From positions 16,035 through 80,034 of the forward strand of contig JBEBSD010000023.1 of NCBI GenBank assembly GCA_040394475.1: a stretch of 64,000 nt of DNA. Direction: 5' to 3'. A program made the position numbers and the translations under genes. Shown in pieces: positions 45,264 through 53,776 of this stretch. The notes beneath the pieces are model-generated. The model was not told the DNA's origin, made no database searches, and saw only the letters and a program-made list of their open reading frames with translations. The stretch comes from JBEBSD01 sp040394475. GTDB taxonomy: Bacteria > Bacteroidota > Bacteroidia > Cytophagales > Spirosomataceae. Position 1 is the stretch's first letter. Each line of letters opens with the position of its first letter.

Positions 45264-45881
45264 ATGAAACCTGTTCGCTATCTGCTTGGCTGCGTGCTGA
45301 CCGCACTCGTGTTGTACCACTCGGTGTACTTCAGAAAGCTGGATGAAGTCGTCAAAGACGGGGCATTATTCAGTGCCTCCGCCTATGCGCGTGACTTTTG
45401 GGAGAACACCCTGCCGGCCCGCGCTTCCGGGGCGCTGGAGCTTTCGGCGCTGCTGCCCCTGCTGGAAACCGACAAAGACAGTGCGTTCGGCGCCTATGCC
45501 CGCAGTCTCGGAATCGGGAATATCCGGTACTTCCCGGTAAAGGGTGAAGGGGTGATTGCCGCCGTAGAAGAAGACTATACCCGGCTGCGGATCCTCCCGA
45601 ACGGCCGGCCGGTAACCATCGCAACCGAATATATTGTAGGCAACGCAGTCAGGGATGGATTCCAGGCCGTCAATCTTCAGGATTTTGCGTCCAGCACGGA
45701 TATCAATGATATCTCTGCAGAACTCAACCGGATCATACGCGAAGAGGTATTACCTCCCTTCCGGCAAAAGGCAGGAAAAGGAGACACGGTTTCCTTCACG
45801 GGCGCGATCGAACTGAACCGCGCTTATATGGATTTGCAGACTATTGAAGTACTACCGGTGCAATTAACGCTTAAACCGTGA
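45264..45881 (+). CDS. DUF2291 family protein
   Basis: A 205-residue protein with one N-terminal membrane helix (LLGCVLTALVLYHSVYF) and an extracytoplasmic domain. It shows DUF2291-type segments (FSASAYARDFWENTLPAR, ITIATEYIVGNAVRDG-like VTIATEYIVGNAVRDG, FTGAIELNRAYMDL). From memory, DUF2291 genes are found almost only inside RbsABC-type sugar importer operons. An accessory role in transport, perhaps holding the binding protein or permease, is plausible but I know of no proof. It lies between the binding protein and the ATPase genes. Confidence 0.85.
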   Translation: MKPVRYLLGCVLTALVLYHSVYFRKLDEVVKDGALFSASAYARDFWENTLPARASGALELSALLPLLETDKDSAFGAYARSLGIGNIRYFPVKGEGVIAAVEEDYTRLRILPNGRPVTIATEYIVGNAVRDGFQAVNLQDFASSTDINDISAELNRIIREEVLPPFRQKAGKGDTVSFTGAIELNRAYMDLQTIEVLPVQLTLKP

Positions 45882-45920
45882 TTGTTCACTTTTTGTTTTT
45901 TCCCGACAACCCGGCTAACC

Positions 45921-47444
45921 ATGCTTACGGTACATAATATAACAAAAAAATTTCCGGGCGTTACCGCCCTTGACAAGGTTTCCCTTTCGCTGGAAGCGGG
46001 TAAAGTTACCGCCCTGATCGGGGAAAACGGAGCAGGGAAGTCGACGCTGATGAAAATACTCTCCGGCGTGTATACCGACTACGAAGGGGACATTTACTTC
46101 AAGGGGGGCCCGGTAACCTTCTCATCGCCGCGCCATGCACAGGACGTCGGATTGGCCATTATCCATCAGGAACTCAATCTGATACCCTATCTGAGCATTA
46201 CCGCGAATATTTTTCTGGGCCGGGAACTCACGACGCCTTCAGGCTGGCTCGATGCCGCTGCCATGGAAACACGCACCCGCGAATTGCTCTCCCGGCTGCA
46301 GCTGGACGTCAGCCCCGCTGCACTTGTGGCAGACCTGAAAGTTGGACAACAGCAAATCGTCGAAATCGCCAAAGCCTTGCTGATCGATGCCGATGTGATC
46401 ATCATGGACGAACCAACCTCGGCTATCAGTGATAAGGAAGTGGAGATCCTGTTCGGGATCATCCGTGAATTGAAAAGCAACCAGAAAGCAGTCGTTTATA
46501 TTTCCCATAAACTCGATGAATTATTCGCCATTGCCGATCACTACGTCGTGCTGCGCGACGGAACCGTCACCGGATCCGGCTGCATGCAGGACATGGATCA
46601 CGACAGGCTTATAGCGGCAATGGTGGGGAGAGCTGTTGAAATCAACGGAAAACAAACCCGAAAGCAGCAAAGAACGCCGCTCCTGTCGGTTCGCAACCTC
46701 ACCCGTAAAGAACCGGGAAAAACCGGCAGGATGCTGCTGGACACCGTTTCATTCGATGTAGGGAAGGGCGAAATAGTAGGGCTCTTCGGCCTTATGGGTG
46801 CAGGGCGGACGGAGCTGCTGGAAGCATTATTCGGTCTGCATCCCAAACAGGTACAGGCGGCGATTCAGATGAACGGTAAAGCGGTGGTGATCCGTCAGCC
46901 GGCAGATGCCATCCGGGCCGGTCTCGCCCTGGTCCCTGAAGACCGGAAGAAAAACGGGCTTATCCTCGAGCTGGACATCAAAAATAACGTCAGCATCACC
47001 ACCCTGGCAGCGATGGAAAAATGGGGACTGCTTGATGATGGAAGCGCCCGATCCCTCACACAGCGCTACATCCATGAACTCACCATAAAGGCCTCTTCCA
47101 TGCGTCAGAAAACCGGCAGCCTGAGTGGCGGCAACCAGCAAAAAATAGTGCTGGCCAAATGGCTTGCCACCGATCCGCTGCTGCTGCTGCTGGATGAGCC
47201 GACGCGCGGCATTGACATCAATGCAAAAAATGAAATTTATAAATTAATGCTGAACCTGGCCGCTACCCGGGATATGGGCATTCTGATGGTATCCTCCGAA
47301 TTACCGGAAATACTGGCCGTGTCCGACCGTATTTTAGTCATGGCAGATGGCAGGCTCACGGCTGAATTTACAGCCGGGGAAGCCTCTGAAGACACTATTT
47401 TAAAAGCAGCCATTCCCAAAACCGATTATAAGACTGCCTCATGA
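45921..47444 (+). CDS. Sugar ABC transporter ATP-binding protein (RbsA type, second system)
   Basis: A 507-residue double ATPase. The first half has GENGAGKSTLMKILSG, the IHQELNLIPYLSI region and VIIMDEPTSAISD. The second has GLMGAGRTELLEAL in place of a canonical P-loop, LSGGNQQKIVLAKWL and LLLDEPTRGIDINAK. The open frame extends to a TTG at 45882, but the ATG at 45921 matches the family start (MLTVHNITKKF). Its stop overlaps the permease ATG. It powers uptake for the complete binding-protein, DUF2291, ATPase and permease set. Confidence 0.95.
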   Translation: MLTVHNITKKFPGVTALDKVSLSLEAGKVTALIGENGAGKSTLMKILSGVYTDYEGDIYFKGGPVTFSSPRHAQDVGLAIIHQELNLIPYLSITANIFLGRELTTPSGWLDAAAMETRTRELLSRLQLDVSPAALVADLKVGQQQIVEIAKALLIDADVIIMDEPTSAISDKEVEILFGIIRELKSNQKAVVYISHKLDELFAIADHYVVLRDGTVTGSGCMQDMDHDRLIAAMVGRAVEINGKQTRKQQRTPLLSVRNLTRKEPGKTGRMLLDTVSFDVGKGEIVGLFGLMGAGRTELLEALFGLHPKQVQAAIQMNGKAVVIRQPADAIRAGLALVPEDRKKNGLILELDIKNNVSITTLAAMEKWGLLDDGSARSLTQRYIHELTIKASSMRQKTGSLSGGNQQKIVLAKWLATDPLLLLLDEPTRGIDINAKNEIYKLMLNLAATRDMGILMVSSELPEILAVSDRILVMADGRLTAEFTAGEASEDTILKAAIPKTDYKTAS

Positions 47445-48415
47445 ACCTATTAACCTATCGGTCCGTATTGGTCCGTTTCCAATCGCTGATTGCGCTTTTT
47501 TTGCTTTGCCTGGCCCTCAGCCTGGTTTCTGACAAATTTTTGACGGTATCCAACGGCTGGAATGTTATGAGGCAGATTTCGGTCAACATCTGCCTGTCAA
47601 CGGGCATGACCCTGGTCATACTCACTGCGGGAATCGATCTTTCCATCGGATCCCTGCTGGCGCTTTGCGGCGCTGTGACAGCGGGCCTGCTGAGAAGCGG
47701 ACTGGAATTCCCGTCGGTCAATCTCTATGTCGGTTTCACGGTCCTGGGAGCCATACTGGCCGGCCTGCTGACCGGCTCGCTGCTGGGCGCCTTCAATGGC
47801 TGGACCATCACCCGGTTTAGTGTCCCGCCTTTTGTAGCCACCCTGGCCATGCTGACCATGGCGCGGGGCTTCACCATGCTCTGGACGGAAGGCTTTCCGA
47901 TCAGTAACCTGGGGGATTCTTTTCTGTACCTGGGGACCGGTTGGCTGCTGGGAGTGCCGGTGCCGGTTTGGATTTCGGGAATTGTAGTGCTCATGGCAGT
48001 GATTCTTACTCGAAAAACAAGGCTGGGCAGGTACATTTACGCCATTGGCGGAAACGAAAATGCGGCCCGGCTTTCAGGAATCAATGTCAACCGCGTTAAA
48101 ATAATTGTCTACACAATTGCAGGAGCCCTGGCTGCTGTCGGAGGGGTACTGGTCACATCAAGATTAGATTCGGCACAACCCAATGCGGGGATCAGCTATG
48201 AGCTGGACTCTATCGCAGCCGTTGTCATCGGAGGTACTTCCTTATCCGGCGGCAGGGGAACTATTCTCGGAACTGTGCTGGGCGCAATCATTATCGGCGT
48301 CCTGAACAACGGGCTGGTCCTTCTGAATGTATCGCCCTTCTGGCAGCAGGTGGTGAAAGGGGCGGTGATTCTCCTGGCGGTGATTATTGATAAATCGAAT
48401 TCGAAAGAGAGGTAG
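47441..48415 (+). CDS. Sugar ABC transporter permease (RbsC type, second system)
   Basis: A 324-residue permease with the family motif TAGIDLSIGSLLALCGAV and the cytoplasmic SGINVNRVKIIVYTIAGA loop, plus about eight to ten hydrophobic helices. It starts at an ATG overlapping the ATPase stop by four bases. It is similar to the permease at 3466, so this genome region holds two related importers, only one with its binding protein. A heptamer repeat begins seven bases after the stop. Confidence 0.95.
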   Translation: MNLLTYRSVLVRFQSLIALFLLCLALSLVSDKFLTVSNGWNVMRQISVNICLSTGMTLVILTAGIDLSIGSLLALCGAVTAGLLRSGLEFPSVNLYVGFTVLGAILAGLLTGSLLGAFNGWTITRFSVPPFVATLAMLTMARGFTMLWTEGFPISNLGDSFLYLGTGWLLGVPVPVWISGIVVLMAVILTRKTRLGRYIYAIGGNENAARLSGINVNRVKIIVYTIAGALAAVGGVLVTSRLDSAQPNAGISYELDSIAAVVIGGTSLSGGRGTILGTVLGAIIIGVLNNGLVLLNVSPFWQQVVKGAVILLAVIIDKSNSKER

Positions 48416-48422
48416 CTGGGGG

Positions 48423-48464
48423 TTAGGTATTAGGTGTTAGGTTTTAGGTGTTAGGTGTTAGGTG
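48423..48464. repeat. Heptanucleotide tandem array, TTAGGTN type, six units
   Basis: Six 7-base units in register (TTAGGTA, TTAGGTG, TTAGGTT, TTAGGTG, TTAGGTG, TTAGGTG) are followed by a slipped TTAGG. The array lies between the permease and kinase genes. It has the same unit length as the TCGG-type arrays at 23904 and 50010 but a different sequence. An open frame that starts at 48448 inside the array is an artefact upstream of the kinase. Confidence 0.85.
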
Positions 48465-48501
48465 GTTAGGGAATTGGAAATTGGTGATAATGGGAATGTT
48501 T

Positions 48502-49998
48502 ATGCAGAAGGAACAGGCTTTTATACTTTCGGTAGACCAGGGGACAAGCGGGACGAAGACGGTGCTCTTTGATGCGTTGGGAAGGCCTGTTGCAAGGGGA
48601 AGCGCAGGCCTGCATACGTTTTACCGGGAAGGCGGAAAGGTTGAACAGGATCCGGAAGCTATCTGTTCCGGCGTCCTGGAATCGGTCCGTAACTGCCTGG
48701 AGAATTTCAAGGCGGCCGGCGGTGATTCCTCGGACATCATCGCCTGCGGCATTACCAACCAGCGCGAAACCTTTGTATTGTGGGATGAGCAGGGAAAACC
48801 GCTTTATAACGCAATCGTGTGGCAGTGCAAACGTTCGGTGGCTATTTGTGAACGCCTTAAAGCAGACGGGCTGGAGGAGATATTCCGGCAAAAAACGGGG
48901 TTGCGCATCGATCCTTATTTTTCCGGAACCAAGCTGACCTGGCTCTGCGAAAACGATCCGGAACTGCGGGAAAAAATGCGGAGGGGACTCGTGTATTTCG
49001 GAACGATCGACACCTGGCTGCTGTACCGGCTTACCAATGGCAGGCAATTCCTGACCGACCACACCAACGCTTCCAGGACCTTGTTTTTCAACCTTTCGAC
49101 CTTGCAGTGGGACAGGGAGCTGATCGGGTTGCTGGGGCTGACCGGGCTGAACCTGCCGGAAGTGCAGGCATCTTCTTCCTGTTTCGGATCGTCGGACCTG
49201 GCAGGATTGCTGCCCCGGGAAATACCGGTTGCTTCGTTAATCGGCGACTCGCATGCTGCTGCATTCGGAGAAGGCTGTTTTGCGGCCGGCCGCGCCAAGG
49301 CAACCCTCGGAACCGGCTCTTCGCTGATGATGAATACAGGCTCCCGTCCGGTATTTTCTTCCAACGGGATGGTGTCTACGGTATGCTGGAGTACAGGGTC
49401 CCGCATCGATTATGCGCTGGAAGGCGTAATCGTTACCTGCGGGGCTACCCTGGAATGGTTGAAAAACAGCCTGGGAATATTGGAAGACACCTCCCGGTCG
49501 GAAGCAATGGCGCTGGCAGTGGCAGACAGCAATGGCGTGTACCTGGTGCCGGCTTTCAGCGGCTTGGGGGCGCCGCACTGGGAGATGTCGCGGAAGGCTT
49601 CCATTACCGGTCTGACGTTCGATTGCAACAAAAACCACGTTGTAAGGGCGGCGCTGGAGTCGATCCCGTTTCAGCTGAAAGACGTCATCGTAGCCATAGA
49701 AGAAGACGGCGGAGCGCTGCTCAGTGAACTCATGGTGGACGGCGGGATTTCCGCAAACCGGTTCGTCCTGCAAACACTCGCCGATTTACTGGAAAAACCA
49801 GTGGTTAACCCGGGATTAGCCGAGGTCTCAGCCCTGGGAGCCGCCTTTCTCGCCGGACTCGAAGTGGGATTGTATCAGGACATCGCGGATCTGGAACGCC
49901 TGCGCGCCAGGGAAACGATCGTACAGCCTGTTTTGGAGAATGATCGGGTAAAAGCGGCGTATAAGGGCTGGTTGGATGTGGTAAAAAACGGGGTGTGA
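48502..49998 (+). CDS. FGGY family carbohydrate kinase, glycerol-kinase-like
   Basis: A 498-residue kinase from the ATG at 48502; ATGs at 48490 and 48496 are alternatives. The ATP site DQGTSGTKTVLFD, the glycerol-kinase-like ITNQRETFVLWDEQGKPLYN, the IVWQCKR segment and KTGLRIDPYFSGTKLTWL are all clear. So are GTIDTWLLYRLTNG, LGTGSSLMMN and the C-terminal ELMVDGGISANRF. In true glycerol kinase the segment reads IVWQDRR; here Cys-Lys replaces Asp-Arg, so the substrate pocket differs. Its position at the end of an isomerase-transketolase-importer operon suggests it phosphorylates the ketose made by the isomerase at 39524. Confidence 0.9.
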   Translation: MQKEQAFILSVDQGTSGTKTVLFDALGRPVARGSAGLHTFYREGGKVEQDPEAICSGVLESVRNCLENFKAAGGDSSDIIACGITNQRETFVLWDEQGKPLYNAIVWQCKRSVAICERLKADGLEEIFRQKTGLRIDPYFSGTKLTWLCENDPELREKMRRGLVYFGTIDTWLLYRLTNGRQFLTDHTNASRTLFFNLSTLQWDRELIGLLGLTGLNLPEVQASSSCFGSSDLAGLLPREIPVASLIGDSHAAAFGEGCFAAGRAKATLGTGSSLMMNTGSRPVFSSNGMVSTVCWSTGSRIDYALEGVIVTCGATLEWLKNSLGILEDTSRSEAMALAVADSNGVYLVPAFSGLGAPHWEMSRKASITGLTFDCNKNHVVRAALESIPFQLKDVIVAIEEDGGALLSELMVDGGISANRFVLQTLADLLEKPVVNPGLAEVSALGAAFLAGLEVGLYQDIADLERLRARETIVQPVLENDRVKAAYKGWLDVVKNGV

Positions 49999-50009
49999 GT
50001 TATGGGAGA

Positions 50010-50065
50010 TCGGCTGTCGGCTTTCGGCTTTCGGCTTTCGGAAATCAGCTTTCGGAAATCAGCCG
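50010..50065. repeat. Heptanucleotide tandem array, TCGGCTT type, eight units
   Basis: Eight units in register (TCGGCTG, three TCGGCTT, TCGGAAA, TCAGCTT, TCGGAAA, TCAGCCG) are followed by degenerate copies to about 50135. This is the same repeat family as at 23904. It fills the gap between the kinase and the DUF5060 glycosidase. The rest of the gap to 50193 is AT-rich and may hold the next promoter. Confidence 0.85.
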
Positions 50066-50193
50066 GGCTGTGAACAGCTTTCGGAGATCGGGGGGCAGCC
50101 GGGCTGGGAGCAGCTTTCGGCTGTTGGAGATCGCTTTTTGAGTGGGCAGTAACGTAAGATAATAAAAGTCAATTAGTTGCAAATTTTAATAAA

Positions 50194-51879
50194 ATGAGAA
50201 AGACATTCATAGTGGTGGCCGTTGTTTTTGCAATGCTGTGCCCGGAAAGCGGCGGGGCGCAGGAAATCGTTGAACAATGGGAGCGGTTTGAGCTCTCGCT
50301 CGACGGACCCCGGACAGGCAACCCCTTTCGCGAGGTGCAGCTTAGCGCCGAGTTTGTCAAAGGTAACCGGAAAGTACCGGCGGATGGCTTTTACGATGGG
50401 AACGGGGTTTATAAGGTACGTTTTATGCCGGATGAACCGGGACAATGGAGCTACCGCACAATTAGTAAGGAAAAAGCGCTGAATGGTAAAAAGGGGAACT
50501 TTGCGTGCGTGCCCGCCTCCGGAGACAACCATGGCCCGGTGCAAGTGGCAGATACTTTTCATTTCAAATACGCCGATGGCAAACGGTTTTATCCCTTTGG
50601 GACTACGCTGTATGCATGGACCCACCAGGATGAAGGACTCGAAAAAATCACGCTCCAATCACTGGCAAATGCCCCCTTCAATAAGGTCCGGATGTGTGTT
50701 TTCCCGAAATATTATGCACATGCCCATATCTCGAACGAGCCCGGACGTTACCCGTATGTACTGAAGGAGAAAAAGGAGAATGCAGACGGGAAAGTCACTT
50801 TTTCCTGGGATTTTGAACAGTTTGAACCCGGTTTTTTTCAACACCTCGAAAAAAGGATCGACGATCTGAAGGCATTGGGCATCGAAGCCGATATCATCAT
50901 TTTCCATCCTTATGACAAAGGACATTGGGGATTTGACAGTCTCGGTAAAGAAAATGATCTTCATTATATCAAGTACCTTGTCGCCCGGCTGGCTGCTTTC
51001 CGGAATGTCTGGTGGTCACTGGCCAATGAATTTGATTATGTAAAGACCAAACCCCGTGAAGACTGGGACGATTATACCAAAGCGGTGGTAAAAGCAGATC
51101 CCTACGGCCACCTTTGTTCCATCCATAACGGGAGCTTTTACTACGACAACTGGAAACCCGAGTATACGCATGCAAGCATTCAGAACGGCTCCGTGGTGGA
51201 AGATTTCGGTCGTGCCGTTTTATTGCGCGATGTATACTTCAGACCTGTGGTCTACGACGAAGTGTGCTACGAAGGTGATCTGCCCCAGCGTTGGGGCAAC
51301 CTGAGCGGGGAAGAGATGGTAAAGGCATTCTGGCACGGCACGATTGCAGGCACTTACGTAACCCACGGCGAAACGTACAGTAACCCGGGCGATACGATTT
51401 TCTGGGCCAAAGGAGGCCGGCTCATCGGAAGCAGCCCGCCCCGTATCCGTTTTTTGCGGGATTTGCTGGAGCAGGGCCCCGGGCCTCTGGAACTGGCAGA
51501 TCCCTGGAAAGATCACCGGGTAGCCCGGTTCAATCCCAAACGACGCGAAGCCGTTAACCAATCCGCCGTCCGGCCCGCAGGTGTACAGGGACAGGCCGCG
51601 GAAGGCGTTACTTCAGGCGGCGGAAGCTATTTCCTGCTGTACTTTGCCGAGCAGATGCAAACCGAATGGGCATTTGACCTTCCGAAGAAAAACGGTCCGC
51701 TTCCGGGACAAAAATTCAAAGTGGAAATCATCGATACCTGGAACATGACGATTACACCGGTCCCCGGTGTCTTTGAAGCGGATGTAGCGGATGGTTACCG
51801 GGTGTTCGACACCAAACGGCAGAAAATAAAGCTTCCGTACAGGCCCTGGCTGGCACTGCGGATAACAGAAACAGAATAG
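50194..51879 (+). CDS. Exported DUF5060-domain glycoside hydrolase (DUF4038/GH140-like catalytic barrel)
   Basis: A 561-residue exported enzyme with signal peptide ending near SGGAQ. A DUF5060 beta-sandwich (VEQWERFELSLDG, YKVRFMPDEPGQWSYRT) spans residues about 27-115. A TIM barrel begins at FHFKYADGKRFYPFGTTLYAW. It has clan-A type catalytic candidates, Glu279 in WWSLANEFDYVK as acid/base and Glu356 in VVYDEVCYEG as nucleophile. A small C-terminal beta domain follows. The architecture resembles DUF4038/GH140 proteins, a group that includes apiosidases of rhamnogalacturonan-II degradation. The exact family and specificity are uncertain. Confidence 0.85.
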   Translation: MRKTFIVVAVVFAMLCPESGGAQEIVEQWERFELSLDGPRTGNPFREVQLSAEFVKGNRKVPADGFYDGNGVYKVRFMPDEPGQWSYRTISKEKALNGKKGNFACVPASGDNHGPVQVADTFHFKYADGKRFYPFGTTLYAWTHQDEGLEKITLQSLANAPFNKVRMCVFPKYYAHAHISNEPGRYPYVLKEKKENADGKVTFSWDFEQFEPGFFQHLEKRIDDLKALGIEADIIIFHPYDKGHWGFDSLGKENDLHYIKYLVARLAAFRNVWWSLANEFDYVKTKPREDWDDYTKAVVKADPYGHLCSIHNGSFYYDNWKPEYTHASIQNGSVVEDFGRAVLLRDVYFRPVVYDEVCYEGDLPQRWGNLSGEEMVKAFWHGTIAGTYVTHGETYSNPGDTIFWAKGGRLIGSSPPRIRFLRDLLEQGPGPLELADPWKDHRVARFNPKRREAVNQSAVRPAGVQGQAAEGVTSGGGSYFLLYFAEQMQTEWAFDLPKKNGPLPGQKFKVEIIDTWNMTITPVPGVFEADVADGYRVFDTKRQKIKLPYRPWLALRITETE

Positions 51880-51894
51880 GCAGCAGCATAATCG

Positions 51895-53748
51895 ATGAAC
51901 GAAAGAGCCATGCAACTACGTAAAGAAACATTTTTCTTATCAGTTCTGTCGGGCCTCATTGCCGGGACCGGATTGGCACAGGATACCGTTCGCTATACCG
52001 GCGCCACCCTGGCGAACGTAGACTACCACCATGGTCAGCTGGCGCCGGCAGTAGGGGTACATTCCTACCAGACGTTTCGGGCAAACCGGTCCTACCCCTC
52101 CCCGGAAAAAGGCTGGACCTACAATCATGCTCCGATGCTGGCCTACTGGAATAATACTTTTTTTATCAGCTACCTGAGCAACCCCGTCGGAGAGCATATC
52201 CCTCCCGGCCAATCGTTGCTTCAAACTTCTCCGGACGGCATTCACTGGTCTGAACCGGAAGTCGTTTTCCCGCCTTATCCGATACCGGACGGCACTGCCA
52301 AAGAAGGGCGCCCGGGCGTAGCCGCCAACCTGGATGCGGTGATGCATCAGCGGATGGCCTTCCATGTTGCGTCTTCCGGCCGGTTACTGGTACTGGGGTA
52401 TTATGGTTTCGCCCTGGACGACAAAGATCATCCCAATGACGGGAAGGGTATCGGCCGGGTAGTGCGCGAGGTTTACAAAGACGGCTCCAAAGGGCCTATC
52501 TATTTTATACGAAAGAATAAATCCTGGAAACAACCGCTGCGCCACCCGGAGTTTGAAGAAAGCAGCGACGCCGGATTCGTAGCCGCTTGTAAAGAGTTGC
52601 TGAGCTCCCCGCTGCGCATGCAGGAATGGGTCGAAGAAGCCGATCGGGACGACCCGCTCATCCCGCTGAAAAAACAGTACAAGGCATTCAGCTACTATCA
52701 CCTGCCCGATAACCGCGTAGTGGGACTCTGGAAAAACGCGCTGACCAGCCTGAGTACAGACGGCGGCAAAACCTGGGAGTACGCTCCGCTCCGCGCACCG
52801 GGATTTGTTAACGCCAATGCAAAAATCTGGGGACAGCAAACCAGTGACAACCGGTATGCTACAGTGTACAACCCTTCCGAATTTCGCTGGCCGCTGGCTG
52901 TTTCAGTCAGTGACGACGGTCTCCAGTACACAAACCTGCTCCTGGTAAACGGTGAAATTACCGCCATGCGTTACGGGGGAAATTACAAATCGTACGGCCC
53001 GCAGTATGTCAGGGGGATTATAGCCGGCAACGGCGCCCCGCCGGACGGCAACTTATGGGTCACTTACAGTATGAACAAGGAGGACATCTGGGTATCGTCC
53101 ATTCCCATACCGGTCACTGATCGCGTCGAAGAGCATGTGAGCGACAACTTCTCCGCGCTTCCGGATGGCCGGGAGCTCCGGTACTGGAACCTTTACAGCC
53201 CGCTGTGGGCGCCGGTAGCGATCCGCCGCTCGCCCGACGACAGCAAAGCCCTTTCCCTGCGCGACAGCGACCCGTTTGACTACGCCAAAGCCGAACGGGT
53301 GCTCCCTGCCACCCGGCGGTTGCTGGCCCGGTTCTCCATCACGCCGCAGCAGCAGGATACCGGTTTGCTGGACATTGAGTTCCAGGACGGGAAAGGGACA
53401 CCGGGCATAAGAATCTCATTTGATTCTTTGGGAAATCTTCGGGTGAAGGCCGGCTATCGTTACAAAAATCTCCTGAAGTACCAGGCGGGCGTGCCCTACG
53501 ACATCCAGGTACAACTCGACACCCGTACCCGCCTGTACACGGTGTCGGTCAATGGAAAGGAGACGGGCACCCAGGTGCTGTTCGCGCCGCTGGCTCATAT
53601 CAGCCGCGTTGTCTTCCGGACGGGAGCCGTACGGCGGTTTCCGGATGCGGATACGCCGACGGACCAGTCCTACGATCTGCCGGGGGCAGAAGCAAAGGCC
53701 CCTGAGGCCGCTTTCCTGATCGGATCGCTTACTACAAGCGATTGGTGA
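51895..53748 (+). CDS. Exported sialidase-fold (six-bladed propeller) protein with C-terminal lectin-like domain
   Basis: A 617-residue exported protein (signal FLSVLSGLIAGTGLAQ). Residues about 40-400 show propeller repeats with Asp-box-like turns (LLQTSPDGIHWSEPEVVF, SLSTDGGKTWEYAPL, VSVSDDGLQYTNLLL). Residues about 420-600 read as a concanavalin-like jelly-roll (DSLGNLRVKAGYRYKNLL, DIQVQLDTRTRLYTVSVNG). No sialic acid catabolism genes are nearby, so a non-sialic substrate such as a pectin acid sugar is more likely. It starts 16 bases after the previous stop; a second ATG lies at 51910. Confidence 0.78.
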   Translation: MNERAMQLRKETFFLSVLSGLIAGTGLAQDTVRYTGATLANVDYHHGQLAPAVGVHSYQTFRANRSYPSPEKGWTYNHAPMLAYWNNTFFISYLSNPVGEHIPPGQSLLQTSPDGIHWSEPEVVFPPYPIPDGTAKEGRPGVAANLDAVMHQRMAFHVASSGRLLVLGYYGFALDDKDHPNDGKGIGRVVREVYKDGSKGPIYFIRKNKSWKQPLRHPEFEESSDAGFVAACKELLSSPLRMQEWVEEADRDDPLIPLKKQYKAFSYYHLPDNRVVGLWKNALTSLSTDGGKTWEYAPLRAPGFVNANAKIWGQQTSDNRYATVYNPSEFRWPLAVSVSDDGLQYTNLLLVNGEITAMRYGGNYKSYGPQYVRGIIAGNGAPPDGNLWVTYSMNKEDIWVSSIPIPVTDRVEEHVSDNFSALPDGRELRYWNLYSPLWAPVAIRRSPDDSKALSLRDSDPFDYAKAERVLPATRRLLARFSITPQQQDTGLLDIEFQDGKGTPGIRISFDSLGNLRVKAGYRYKNLLKYQAGVPYDIQVQLDTRTRLYTVSVNGKETGTQVLFAPLAHISRVVFRTGAVRRFPDADTPTDQSYDLPGAEAKAPEAAFLIGSLTTSDW

Positions 53749-53776
53749 ACCACTGAACCAAACCTTTCAAATCGAT

